Source: Pseudonocardia kunmingensis (GTDB taxonomy: Bacteria > Actinomycetota > Actinomycetes > Mycobacteriales > Pseudonocardiaceae). From it: a stretch of DNA of 64,000 bases. Below are positions 27,535-36,230 of the stretch, in pieces (position 1 is the first letter of the stretch; every line of letters starts with the position of its first letter). The notes beneath the pieces were generated by a model. It saw only the letters and a program-made list of their open reading frames with translations. It searched no databases and was not told the origin of the DNA. Where the stretch lies: assembly GCF_006716445.1 (NCBI RefSeq), contig NZ_VFPA01000001.1, forward strand, positions 1,674,001 to 1,738,000, read 5' to 3'. The translations under genes and the position numbers were made by a program.

Positions 27535-29157
27535 CTACGCCGTGCCGGCACCCACCGGCCCGCGCTCGCGCAGCGCCGCGTAGGCCAGCGCGTCGACCAG
27601 CGCCAGCCAGGACGCCTCGACGACGTTGCCGTGCACGCCCACCGTCGTCCAGGAACCGGCGTGGTCGGTGGACTCCACCAGGACGCGGGTCACCGCGTCG
27701 GTGCCGTGGCTGAGGATCCGGACCTTGTAGTCGGAGAGCTGCACGTCGGCCAGCCACCGGTGGTGCGGGGTGAGTGCGGCCCGCAGTGCGGCGTCGAGGG
27801 CGTTGACGGGGCCGTTGCCCTCCTGCGTGCCGATCAGCCGCTCGCCGTCGAGCAGCACCCGCACCGTCGCCTCCGCGACCACCTCCCCGCCCGCCCGGTG
27901 CTCCATGATCACCCGGTAGGACTCCAGGGTGAACGGTGCCACAGCCCCGTCCCCCATCGCGGAGCGCATGAGCAGCTCGAGCGAGGCGTCGGCGGCCTCG
28001 AACGACCAGCCCGCCGCCTCCCGCTCCTTCACCGTGCGCGCCACCGACGACACCGCGTCGGGATGGCCGGCCAGGTCCAGGCCGAGCTCAGAGCCCTTGA
28101 GCTCGACGCTGGCCCGGCCGGCCATCTCGGTGACCAGCACCCGCTGCCCGTTGCCGACGACCACGGGGTTCATGTGGTTGTACAGCTCGGGGTCCACCTT
28201 GATCGCACTCGCGTGCAGGCCCGCCTTGTGAGCGAACGCTGAGGCCCCGACGTAGGCCTGGTGGGAGTCGGGGGCGATGTTGGCGATCTCCGCCAACGCG
28301 TGCGAGGTGCGGGTCAGCTCGCCGAGCGCGCCGTCCGGTAGGACGGGCATGCCCAGCTTGGTCACCAGGTTCCCGACGACGGCGAACAGGTCGGCGTTGC
28401 CGGTCCGCTCGCCGTAGCCGTTGGCGGTGCACTGCACGTGCGACGCACCGGCCTGCACCGCGGTGACCGAGTTGGCCACCGCTGCGCCCGTGTCGTCCTG
28501 GCAGTGGATCCCGAGGCGGAAGCCGGTGCGCGCGGCCACCTCGGTCACCACCTCGGCGATGCCCAGGGGGAGCATGCCGCCGTTCGTGTCGCACAGCACC
28601 GCGACGTCGGCGCCCGCGGTCATCGCCGCCTCCAGCACGCGCAGCGCCGTGTCCGGGTCGAACTTGTAGCCGTCGAAGAAGTGCTCCGCGTCGAGGAACA
28701 CCCGCCGCCCCTCGCCCCGCAGGAACGACACGGTGTCGGCCACCATCGCGCAGTTCTCGGCGACGTCGGTGCGCAGCGCCCGCTCGATGTGGCGCCGGTC
28801 GGACTTGGCCACCAGGGTGACGGCCGCGGCCTGCGAGTCCAGCAGGGCCCGGACCTGCGGGTCCCGAGCCGCCGTCGTCCCGGCGCGCCGCGTCGAGCCG
28901 AACGCGACGAGCACCGCGTGCCGCAGCTCGAGCTCCCCCGCCGCGGCACGGGCGAAGAACTCGGTGTCCTTCGGCATCGCACCGGGCCAGCCGCCCTCGA
29001 TGAAGCCGACGCCCAGCGCGTCGAGGTGGCGCGCGACGGCCAGCTTGTCGGCCACCGAGTAGCTGATGCCCTCGCGCTGGGCCCCGTCGCGCAGCGTGGT
29101 GTCGTAGACGTGGAAGGCGTCGTCGAGCGGGGTGCCGGCCGGTGCGGTACGGGACAT
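27535..29157 (-). CDS. cimA: (R)-citramalate synthase
   Basis: Condenses acetyl-CoA and pyruvate to citramalate, the threonine-independent entry to isoleucine. 540 residues: a TIM-barrel DRE-metallolyase domain with VYDTTLRDGAQREG near residue 16 and metal-binding HVQCTANGYGERTGNAD, then a linker with GASAFAHKAGLHASAI and a C-terminal LeuA-type allosteric domain, the likely isoleucine sensor. ATG 29157 has AGGAG upstream; the longer frame would start inside the attenuator. LeuC, LeuD and LeuB, also in this window, are known to process citramalate. An isoleucine-rich leader peptide and terminator lie upstream, so control is at two levels. Confidence 0.93.
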   Translation of the reverse strand: MSRTAPAGTPLDDAFHVYDTTLRDGAQREGISYSVADKLAVARHLDALGVGFIEGGWPGAMPKDTEFFARAAAGELELRHAVLVAFGSTRRAGTTAARDPQVRALLDSQAAAVTLVAKSDRRHIERALRTDVAENCAMVADTVSFLRGEGRRVFLDAEHFFDGYKFDPDTALRVLEAAMTAGADVAVLCDTNGGMLPLGIAEVVTEVAARTGFRLGIHCQDDTGAAVANSVTAVQAGASHVQCTANGYGERTGNADLFAVVGNLVTKLGMPVLPDGALGELTRTSHALAEIANIAPDSHQAYVGASAFAHKAGLHASAIKVDPELYNHMNPVVVGNGQRVLVTEMAGRASVELKGSELGLDLAGHPDAVSSVARTVKEREAAGWSFEAADASLELLMRSAMGDGAVAPFTLESYRVIMEHRAGGEVVAEATVRVLLDGERLIGTQEGNGPVNALDAALRAALTPHHRWLADVQLSDYKVRILSHGTDAVTRVLVESTDHAGSWTTVGVHGNVVEASWLALVDALAYAALRERGPVGAGTA

Positions 29158-29198
29158 GGGAGGAGCTCCTGGACGGGTTGCGAGCGCGATCCGGGCAA

Positions 29199-29230
29199 CA
29201 AAAAAGACCCCCCGCGAATGCGAGAGGTCT
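29199..29230 (-). terminator. cimA attenuator terminator
   Basis: Minus-strand stem AGACCTCTCGC / GCGGGGGGTCT (one bulge) followed by six or more T. It lies between the leader peptide and cimA and should stop transcription when isoleucine is plentiful. A competing 11-bp hairpin (arms 29231-29241 and 29254-29264) sits immediately before it and overlaps the end of the leader gene. Confidence 0.88.
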
Positions 29231-29251
29231 GCGCGTCGGCTGTGGTGCTGG

Positions 29252-29281
29252 TTAGCCGACGCGCTCGTCAATAATGATCAC
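29252..29281 (-). CDS. Leader peptide MIIIDERVG of the cimA attenuator
   Basis: A nine-codon frame, GTG ATC ATT ATT GAC GAG CGC GTC GGC TAA, with three Ile codons in a row and one Val. Its stop lies at the left arm of the pause hairpin. A ribosome stalled at the Ile codons would leave downstream RNA free to refold and let transcription reach cimA. No strong ribosome-binding site precedes it, so translation may be leaderless or weak. This has the standard form of ribosome-mediated attenuation. Confidence 0.82.
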   Translation of the reverse strand: MIIIDERVG

Positions 29282-29354
29282 GCTGAGGTGCTGCACGCCG
29301 CGAGTGTGGCACGCGGCGTTCCACGCTGTCACACGCGCTGCCCACATCGTGGGA

Positions 29355-30347
29355 TCACGGCGCCCCTACCTGCGCCGCCGCCGCGAGGTGCGGGACGAAC
29401 GAGTCCAACAGGTGCGGCAGGCTGAGCACGCTGGAGAACTGCAGCGCGTCGTAGTCGGTGCCCTCGAGGAACAGCGCCCGTCCCTGCTGCACGACGGGCT
29501 GCGCGGCGAGGATCGGGTCGGCCTCGATCTCCGCACGCTCCTGGGGCGAACCCGACTGCCAGACCAGCACGTCGGCGTTCAGCATGCTCGCGTTCTCGCG
29601 GCTGATCGTGCCGAAGAAGCTGTCGCCCGCCGCGGCGTCCAGCTCGGGAGGCACGACCATCCCGAGCGCCCCGAAGAACCGCGTGCGGGTGTCGTCGGTG
29701 GCGTGGAAGGGGTAGGTGCCGTCGTACATCGGCCCGGAGAGGACGAGGCTGCGGCCTTCCAGCTCCGGGTGCGCGGCCTTGACCTCGGCGAACTTCGCCT
29801 CGACCCCCGCAACGAGCTCGTCGGCGCGCTCGGGTTGCCCGAGCGCCTGGCCGGTGACGCGCGTCTGCGCCTGCCACGGGGTGCCGAAGTCCACGTACTC
29901 CGCGGGCTGCACGACCGTCGGGGCGATCTTGCTGTAGACGTCGTACTGCTGCTGGTCGAGCCCGGCCGTCACGGCCATGATCAGGTCCGGCTGCAGCGCG
30001 GCCACCTGCTCGACGTCCAGCCCCTCGCGCGGCAGCACCGCCGGGCGGGCGTCGCCGGCCGCGGCGTCGGCCCACGGGAAGAACACGTCGTCCTGCGGGC
30101 CGAACGCGTGGCGCACGCCCACCGGCACCACCCCGAACGCCAGGATCGCGTCCTGCTCGGTGTAGCCGAGGGCGACGACCCGCTCCGGCTGGGCCGGGAT
30201 CACGGTCTCGCCGAACTTGTACGGCACCGTCACGGGGAAAGCCGAGCCCGGCGCCGGGGCCGCGTCCGGCGTCGCCGGCGCGGCTCCGGAGGCGCACCCG
30301 GCGAGGAGCGCGGTGGCGGCGAGGGCGATCAGCAGGCGACGGAGCAC
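29355..30347 (-). CDS. Iron-siderophore ABC transporter substrate-binding lipoprotein
   Basis: 330 residues. Signal peptide with lipobox LLAGC (Cys18), then a FecB/FepB-type (type III) binding fold: ETVIPAQPERVVALGYTEQD, LQPDLIMAVTAGLDQQQYD, and a long central helix (GVEAKFAEVKAAHPELEG). It captures Fe(III)-siderophores at the outer face of the membrane. No permease or ATPase gene is adjacent, so it must share one encoded elsewhere. The start is GTG 30347, and an IdeR/DtxR-like box abuts it, indicating repression when iron is plentiful. Confidence 0.9.
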   Translation of the reverse strand: MLRRLLIALAATALLAGCASGAAPATPDAAPAPGSAFPVTVPYKFGETVIPAQPERVVALGYTEQDAILAFGVVPVGVRHAFGPQDDVFFPWADAAAGDARPAVLPREGLDVEQVAALQPDLIMAVTAGLDQQQYDVYSKIAPTVVQPAEYVDFGTPWQAQTRVTGQALGQPERADELVAGVEAKFAEVKAAHPELEGRSLVLSGPMYDGTYPFHATDDTRTRFFGALGMVVPPELDAAAGDSFFGTISRENASMLNADVLVWQSGSPQERAEIEADPILAAQPVVQQGRALFLEGTDYDALQFSSVLSLPHLLDSFVPHLAAAAQVGAP

Positions 30348-30366
30348 TGAGTATGCCTACCCTAAG
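30348..30366 (-). promoter_or_regulatory. IdeR/DtxR-type iron box
   Basis: On the minus strand the site reads CTTAGGGTAGGCATACTCA, close to the 19-bp iron box TWAGGTTAGSCTAACCTWA. It ends immediately before the GTG of the siderophore-binding gene and would cover the promoter. Confidence 0.8.
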
Positions 30367-30489
30367 TAAGGGCAGCCTGCAATAACGCCGGCCGGTCGGG
30401 CGCCGGCGTCGAGGCACAGGTCACGGCCCGGCGCCTCGCGCATCGTGATCGCGCTGACCAGGGTCACCAGCGCTCACCGCCCTAGGAGG

Positions 30490-30542
30490 TTCAGGAAAGC
30501 CACATTCATGAACCTGCAGGACATGAATGTGGCTTTCCTGAA
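30490..30542. repeat. Family C palindrome, left copy
   Basis: Perfect 21-bp arms (30490-30510 and 30522-30542) around an 11-nt loop that itself contains the palindrome CCTGCAGG. An identical 53-bp sequence lies at 31574-31626, on the other side of the gene at 30598. It is AT-richer than the surroundings. Confidence 0.95.
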
Positions 30543-30597
30543 CCGAGTTCTCTCGTTCTGGCCCGCCTTCCGACCGCTTCCCGGATCATCACCAGGC

Positions 30598-31595
30598 ATG
30601 GCCACGCGGACGCGCGCACTGTCGGAGCAGGTGCGGGCAGCGTTCCCGCAGGGCGTGGCAACGGCGCGGCAACTCGTCGCGATCGGACTCAGCGAGCGCA
30701 CCGTCTACAAGCGCTGCCTTCCTGGCGGACCATGGCGCCGGTTGCTCCCCGGCGTCATCGCGCTCTTCACGGGAACGCCGACTCCGGAGCAGTACGTGCT
30801 GGCCGCGCTGCTGCTGTGCGGTCCTGATGCCGTGGTCACCGGGCTCGAGGCCTGCCGACGGCACGGCTTCCGTCGAGGGCCGGTCAGGGCGGGCCGCAGG
30901 ACCAACGGACCCGTCGAGACCCACATGCTCGTCCCCGCGACCCGTCAGGTGCGCTCAGTGGGATACCTGCACGTCGAGCGGACGAGCCGGTTGCCGCGAG
31001 CGACCGTTCGAGGCGGGGTACCGCTCGCACCGGCGGCGAGGGCCTGCATCGATGCAGCTCGCCGCCTCGACGATCCGGGAGAGGTGACCGAGCTCCTCGC
31101 CGAGGCGGTGCAACAGGGTCACTGCACGGTTGGCGCGCTCCTCCAGGAGCTGGATGACACCACGCGCCGAGGCACGGCGATTCCTCGCGATGTGATGGGT
31201 GACGTCGCCGCCGGCATCCGCTCTGCGGCGAACGGCAGGCGAAGGCGCTCTGGCCACGGACAGGCCTTCCGCCGGCGTGGTGGAACGTCGCGGTGCACGA
31301 CGAGTCCGGCGCGTTCCTGGGGATCGCCGACTGCTGGGTGGACGACGTGGCGATGGTGTGGGAGACCGAGTCGACCGAGTGGCATCTGAGCCCGGCCGAC
31401 CATGATGCGACGGTGGAACGCGCCGCAGCCTTCACGGCGGCGGGAGCGGTCTACATCGCGACGAAACCGCGCAAGCTCCGGTCGGACCCGAATGGCGTCG
31501 CGGCGACCCTGCGCGCGGCGTACGGACGTGCGCGCGCGAGGCCTCGACCGGGCCTCAAGGCCGTCCCGCACGGTTCAGGAAAGCCACATTCATGA
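30598..31595 (+). pseudogene. AbiEi-like / DUF559-like protein, frameshifted
   Basis: Reading from ATG 30598 gives an N-terminal wHTH-like region (TARQLVAIGLSERTVYKRCL) and a middle domain as in AbiEi-type antitoxin-like proteins, up to about DVAAGIRSA near 31226. The frame then degenerates into Arg/Ser/Trp-rich text and stops at 31389. The expected C-terminus continues one frame over from about 31227: GERQAKALWPRTGLPPAWWN, then DCWVDDVAMVWETESTEWHL, the usual nuclease-like ending of this actinobacterial family. Loss of one base near 31225-31229 explains it. The stop TGA (31593-31595) is inside the right family C palindrome. GC content is a little lower than neighbours. A sequencing error is possible. 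Confidence 0.72.
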
Positions 31596-31626
31596 ACCTG
31601 CAGGACATGAATGTGGCTTTCCTGAA
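31574..31626. repeat. Family C palindrome, right copy
   Basis: Identical over 53 bp to the sequence at 30490-30542: arms 31574-31594 and 31606-31626. It overlaps the last codons and stop of the frameshifted gene and lies 12 bp from the end of leuB, so it may also terminate both transcripts. Confidence 0.95.
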
Positions 31627-31638
31627 CCAACCCGAGCC

Positions 31639-32691
31639 CTACACCGACGGGCTCGGGCTGGGCGTGGCCCGCGCGCTCACCAGGGCCGCCAGGCGGTCGC
31701 CGATCGACTGGGTGTGGCCCGTGGCGCTGTGGTCGCGGGTGGCCAGGTCGAAGGCCACCGCGGCCTCGATGCGGCGGGCCGCGTCGCGGTTGCCGAGGTG
31801 GTCGAGCAGCAGGGCCACCGAGAGCACGGCGGCGGTGGGGTCGGCGATGCCCTGGCCCGCGATGTCGGGGGCGCTGCCGTGCACCGGCTCGAACATGCTC
31901 GGGTTGCGCCTGCTGACGTCGAGGTTGCCGCTGGCCGCGAGCCCGATGCCACCGGTGATGGCGGCGGAGAGGTCGGTGAGGATGTCACCGAAGAGGTTGT
32001 CGGTGACGATCACGTCGAACCGGCCGGGGTCGGTGACCAGGTGGATCGTCGTGGCGTCGATGTGCTGGTAGGCCACCGAGACCTCGGGGTGCTCGAGCGA
32101 GACCTCCTCCACCAGCCGCGACCACAGCCGCCCGGAGTAGGTGAGCACGTTGGTCTTGTGCACCAGCGTGAGGTGCTTGCGCGGGCGCCGCGACGCGCGG
32201 TCGAACGCGTCGCGCACGACGCGCTCCACGCCGAACGCCGTGTTGACGCTCACCTCGGTGGCGATCTCGTTCGGGGTGTCCTTGCGCAGCAGACCGCCGG
32301 TGCCCACGTAGGGGCCCTCGGTGCCCTCGCGGACCACCAGCATGTCGACCTCGTTGACGCCCGACAGCGGCCCCCGGACGCCGGGGTAGAGCCGGGCCGG
32401 ACGCAGGTTGACGTGGTGGTCGAGCTCGAAGCGCAGCCGCAGCAGCAGCCCGCGCTCCAGGATGCCGCTGGGCACCGACGGGTCGCCGATGGCGCCGAGC
32501 AGGATCGCGTCGTGCTCCTGGAGCTCGGTGAGCACGGACTCGGGGAGCAGCTCGCCGGTGGAGTGCCACCGGCCCGCCCCCAGGTCGTACGTGGTGGTCT
32601 CCGCTCCTGGTGACACCTCGTTGAGGACCTTGAGCGCCTCGTCGATGACTTCCGGCCCGATGCCGTCGCCCGGAATGACCGCAAGGCGCAT
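31639..32691 (-). CDS. leuB: 3-isopropylmalate dehydrogenase
   Basis: Oxidises and decarboxylates 3-isopropylmalate in leucine synthesis (and the homologous step from citramalate). 350 residues: [20 protein letters not shown] at the N-terminus, substrate region [17 protein letters not shown]-binding and metal region [31 protein letters not shown]. It is separated from leuCD by some 17 kb, as in mycobacteria. No leader peptide or attenuator is visible upstream. Confidence 0.97.
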   Translation of the reverse strand: MRLAVIPGDGIGPEVIDEALKVLNEVSPGAETTTYDLGAGRWHSTGELLPESVLTELQEHDAILLGAIGDPSVPSGILERGLLLRLRFELDHHVNLRPARLYPGVRGPLSGVNEVDMLVVREGTEGPYVGTGGLLRKDTPNEIATEVSVNTAFGVERVVRDAFDRASRRPRKHLTLVHKTNVLTYSGRLWSRLVEEVSLEHPEVSVAYQHIDATTIHLVTDPGRFDVIVTDNLFGDILTDLSAAITGGIGLAASGNLDVSRRNPSMFEPVHGSAPDIAGQGIADPTAAVLSVALLLDHLGNRDAARRIEAAVAFDLATRDHSATGHTQSIGDRLAALVSARATPSPSPSV

Positions 32692-32980
32692 TGCCGATGT
32701 CCTCTCTGCCGTCTGGCCCGAAGCAGCCGGGCGCGCACGTTACCGGCTGCGACGGCACCACTCCGCCGTCCACCACCCGATCGTGGTCATCTGATCGGGT
32801 CGAACTGGTGCGGAGGCGGACCACATGCCCGATCTGCGGGCACGCGAACACCCCCGAGCGGGCCATTCTGCCGCGCCGCGCCATCGGCCCGAACCCGACC
32901 CCCGTCCTCTGCGTGCACCCGGTCGGCGGACACGCGACCCCGGAAGGCGGAGCAGTCGGCGGCACCGGAACGTTGAGTGA
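32692..32980. other. Gap upstream of leuB
   Basis: No gene is called. Part of it must hold the leuB promoter, but no clear -10 is seen. A plus-strand frame from GTG 32808 encodes TCPICGHAN and later VLCVHPVGGH, suggestive of a zinc site, but runs 200 bp into thpR on the other strand. GATCGTGGTCATCTGATC near 32780 is a loose palindrome. Confidence 0.4.
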
Positions 32981-33544
32981 TCAACTAGAGCTCCCGGTCC
33001 CGGCCAGCGGCCAGGTCGCGATCACCTCGTGGCGGGAGGTCCGGTCCGGGCCCGCGCCCAGGTGGCTGCGCACCACGTGCAGCTCCGTCGCGGTCCATGT
33101 GCTACCGCTGAACCCGGCCAGCGCGTCCACCACGGGCCGCAGCGCGACGCCTTCACGTCCGCGGGCGAGGGTGAGGTGCGGCCGGTAGGGCCGGTCCTCG
33201 ACCGCCAGCCGCGCCCGCCGGGCCGCCGCCTGCACGGACGCCGCGAGCCGCTTCAGCCCCGCGACCTCGCCCGTGACCCGCGTCCACAGCACGCGGTCGC
33301 CGAACCGGCCCGCACCCTGCAGCGCGAGCGGCAACGGGGGGTGTCGGCCCGCGGCGCGCGCCAGCCGGACGGTGAGGTCGGCCCGCGCCCGGTCGTCGAC
33401 CTCACCGAGGAAGGCCAGCGTCAGGTGCCACTGCTCCGGCCGCGTCCAGCGCAGGTCCGGGTGCGCGGACCGGACGGCGGCGGCCGCGGCCCGCAGCTCC
33501 TCGACCGCCTCCGGCGGGGGCGTCACCGCCACGAACAGCCGCAC
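32981..33544 (-). CDS. thpR: RNA 2',3'-cyclic phosphodiesterase (2'-5' RNA ligase family)
   Basis: 187 residues with the two HxTx motifs that define the 2H phosphoesterase fold: QWHLTLAF (His40) and RPHLTLARG (about residue 124). The enzyme opens 2',3'-cyclic phosphates or ligates 2'-5' RNA ends. GTG at 33544 lies two bases after the rnz stop, so it is probably co-translated with RNase Z; both act on RNA ends. It is the last gene of the serA-rnz-thpR set. Confidence 0.9.
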   Translation of the reverse strand: MRLFVAVTPPPEAVEELRAAAAAVRSAHPDLRWTRPEQWHLTLAFLGEVDDRARADLTVRLARAAGRHPPLPLALQGAGRFGDRVLWTRVTGEVAGLKRLAASVQAAARRARLAVEDRPYRPHLTLARGREGVALRPVVDALAGFSGSTWTATELHVVRSHLGAGPDRTSRHEVIATWPLAGTGSSS

Positions 33545-33546
33545 GG

Positions 33547-34458
33547 TCAGCTCCGCCGCGACGGCAGCGGCACGCGGCTCAGGTCCTGCGCCACGACGAT
33601 CTCGCCGTCGAACACCGCGGCCGCCTCCGCCGCGAACCGGGACGGGTCGGGGTAGCGCTGCGAGAAGTGGGTGAGCACGAGCTGCCGGACACCGCAGCGC
33701 GCCGCCACCGACGCGGCCTGCCGGGCGGTCAGGTGCCCGTAGTCCCGTGCGAGCGCCTCGTCCTCGGCCAGGAACGTGGACTCGATCACGAGCATGTCGA
33801 CGCCGTCGGCGAGCGCGAACACGGCGTCGCAGAGGCGGGTGTCCATCACGAACGCGAACCGCTGCCCGCGCCGCGGCACGCTGACCTCGTCCAACCCGAC
33901 CACGCGTCCGTCCACGACGAGCTCGCCCGCGCGCTGCAGCCGGCCCACGTCGGGCCCCGCGATGCCGTGCGCGGCGAGCCGTTCGGGCAGCATGCGGCGC
34001 CCGTCCGGCTCGGTGAAGCGGTAGCCGAACGCCTCCACCCGGTGGTCCAGCCGGCGTGCCTCCAGCACGCCCGCCGGGCCCGACGCGAGCACGCCGTCGC
34101 CCGCGACCGGCTCCTCGCGCAAGTCCGCGACCTCCCGGAACGGGGTGGCGTGTCGCAGCCGGGCGAAGTACTCCCGCCCGGACGCGGGGTAGTGCGCGAC
34201 CACCGGGTGCGCGACGCCGTCCAGCGAGAGCCGCTGGACGACGCCGGGCAGCCCGAGGCAGTGGTCGCCGTGGAAGTGCGTCAGGCAGATCCGCGTGACC
34301 GCGCTGACCGCCACCCCGGCCCGCAGCATCTGCCGCTGCGTGCCCTCCCCCGGGTCGAACAAGAAGCCCTGGTCGTCCCAACGCAGGAGGTAGCCGTTGT
34401 GGTTGCGCGTGCGGGTCGGCGCCTGGCTCGCCGTGCCGAGCACGACGAGCTCACGCAT
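33547..34458 (-). CDS. rnz: Ribonuclease Z
   Basis: Removes 3' trailers from tRNA precursors that lack an encoded CCA, such as the two tRNAs in this window. 303 residues of the metallo-beta-lactamase fold: THFHGDH at residues 60-66 gives the zinc ligands, with [15 protein letters not shown] and the C-terminal [17 protein letters not shown] 34458 is two bases after the serA stop and the gene ends two bases before thpR, a tight three-gene unit. Confidence 0.93.
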   Translation of the reverse strand: MRELVVLGTASQAPTRTRNHNGYLLRWDDQGFLFDPGEGTQRQMLRAGVAVSAVTRICLTHFHGDHCLGLPGVVQRLSLDGVAHPVVAHYPASGREYFARLRHATPFREVADLREEPVAGDGVLASGPAGVLEARRLDHRVEAFGYRFTEPDGRRMLPERLAAHGIAGPDVGRLQRAGELVVDGRVVGLDEVSVPRRGQRFAFVMDTRLCDAVFALADGVDMLVIESTFLAEDEALARDYGHLTARQAASVAARCGVRQLVLTHFSQRYPDPSRFAAEAAAVFDGEIVVAQDLSRVPLPSRRS

Positions 34459-34460
34459 GC

Positions 34461-36083
34461 TCAGCCCTCGAAGGAGATCAGCCGCGTGGTCCTGGCCCCG
34501 ACCGACGCGCCGATCGGCTCCAGCACGCCCGGGTCGACCGGCCGGTCGACGCGCAGCAGCATGATCGCGTCGGTGCCGTCGGTGGTCTGGCTGATCTGCG
34601 CGGCCTCGATGTTGACGGCCGCCTCGCCGAGCAGCGAGCCGACGCGGCCCATGACGCCGGGGCGGTCGGCGTACTCCAGGAGCAGCACCTCCCCCTCGGC
34701 GCGCAGGTCGAAGTGCCGGCCGTTGACCTCCACCAGCTTCTCCACCTGGGCGCGGCCGGTGAGCGTGCCGGACACCGTGATCGCCTCGCCGTCCGGCATC
34801 GCGGCGCGCAGCTGCACGACGCTGCGGTGGTTCTCGCTCTCCGGCGCCGTGGCCAGCTCGACGTCCACACCGCGCTCGGCGGCCAGCGCCGGCGTGTTGA
34901 CGAACGTGACCTGGTCCTCGACGACGTTGGTGAACACCCCGCGGAGGGCGGCGAGCTGCAGCACCGAGACGTCCTCGGCGGCCAGCTCGCCCGCGACGTC
35001 GACGGTGACCGAGGTGGGCACGCGCCCGGCGAGGGCGTAGAGCACGGTGCCGAGCTTCTGCACCAGCGGCAGCCAGGGCCGCACCTCCTCGCCGACCACG
35101 CCGCCGACCTGCACGTTCACCGCGTCCGGCACGAACTCGCCCGCCAGCGCCAGCTGCACGGACCTCGCGACGTCGGTGCCGGCGCGGTCCTGCGCCTCGT
35201 CGGTGGACGCGCCGAGGTGCGGGGTGACGACCACCTGCGGCAGCTCGAACAGCGGGCTCGAGGTGGTGGGCTCGGTGACGTAGACGTCGATCCCCGCGCC
35301 ACCGACGTGGCCGCTGCGCACGGCCTCGGCCAGCGCGTCCTCGTCGACGAGGCCGCCGCGGGCGGCGTTGACGATGATCACGCCGGGCTTCGTGAGCGCG
35401 AGCTGGTCCTTGCCGATGAGGCCCAGCGTCTCGGGCGTCTTCGGGAGGTGGATGGAGATCAGCTCGGCGCGCTGCAACAGCTCGTCGAGCGACACCAGCT
35501 CGATGCCGAGCTGGGCGGCGCGGGCCGGGGCGACGTAGGGGTCGTAGGCGATCAGCTCGACGCCGAACGCCGCGAGCCGCTGCGCCACGAGCTGACCGAT
35601 CTTGCCCAGGCCGACGATGCCCACGACCTTGCCGTTGATCTCGACGCCGGTGAGGGAGCTGCGGGCCCACTTCCCGGCCCGCAGGCTCGCGTCGGCCGCC
35701 GGGATGTGCCGGGCCGCGGCCAGCAGCAGCGCGACGGCGTGCTCGGCGGCGGAGACGATGTTGGACGTCGGCGCGTTGACGACCATGACGCCGCGGGCGG
35801 TGGCGGCGGGGACGTCGACGTTGTCGAGCCCGACGCCTGCCCGGGCCACGACCTTCAGCCGGGTCGAGGCGCCGAGCGCCTCCGCATCGACCTTGGTGGC
35901 CGAGCGGACGAGCAGCGCGTCGGCGTCGGCGATGGCGGCCAGCAGCGCGGGCCGGTCGGTGCCGTCCACGTGGCGGATCTCGACGTCGTCACCGAGGAGG
36001 GCCACCGCGGACGGCGCGAGCTTCTCGGCGAGCAGGACGACAGGGCGGGCGGCAGCCTGTCCTTGGTTGTGAACAGTGCTCAC
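34461..36083 (-). CDS. serA: D-3-phosphoglycerate dehydrogenase
   Basis: First step of serine synthesis. About 540 residues: substrate domain, NAD-binding domain with [20 protein letters not shown], catalytic Arg in [13 protein letters not shown] and catalytic His in [10 protein letters not shown], then an intervening regulatory domain (about 330-460) and a C-terminal ACT domain ([20 protein letters not shown]), the long actinobacterial form inhibited by serine. GTG 36083 is preferred; an in-frame ATG at 36122 would add 13 residues. It leads into rnz with a 2-base gap. Confidence 0.96.
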   Translation of the reverse strand: MSTVHNQGQAAARPVVLLAEKLAPSAVALLGDDVEIRHVDGTDRPALLAAIADADALLVRSATKVDAEALGASTRLKVVARAGVGLDNVDVPAATARGVMVVNAPTSNIVSAAEHAVALLLAAARHIPAADASLRAGKWARSSLTGVEINGKVVGIVGLGKIGQLVAQRLAAFGVELIAYDPYVAPARAAQLGIELVSLDELLQRAELISIHLPKTPETLGLIGKDQLALTKPGVIIVNAARGGLVDEDALAEAVRSGHVGGAGIDVYVTEPTTSSPLFELPQVVVTPHLGASTDEAQDRAGTDVARSVQLALAGEFVPDAVNVQVGGVVGEEVRPWLPLVQKLGTVLYALAGRVPTSVTVDVAGELAAEDVSVLQLAALRGVFTNVVEDQVTFVNTPALAAERGVDVELATAPESENHRSVVQLRAAMPDGEAITVSGTLTGRAQVEKLVEVNGRHFDLRAEGEVLLLEYADRPGVMGRVGSLLGEAAVNIEAAQISQTTDGTDAIMLLRVDRPVDPGVLEPIGASVGARTTRLISFEG

Positions 36084-36230
36084 GGCGGTTGCAGGGCTCC
36101 CGGATCGAGGTCTGGTACGCATCCGATCGTAGAGCCGCTGCGTGCGTACGTCCTCGGCGGCGTGGGCGAGGGCGACACGCGAACGGGACGACTCCGCGGA
36201 GCCCTGCCGGGCGGCCGGGGCGGGAGGCCG

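Noticed and set aside
30490-31626. Insertion sequence
   Set aside because: The gene inside shows no DDE or HUH transposase motif and there is no flanking target duplication.
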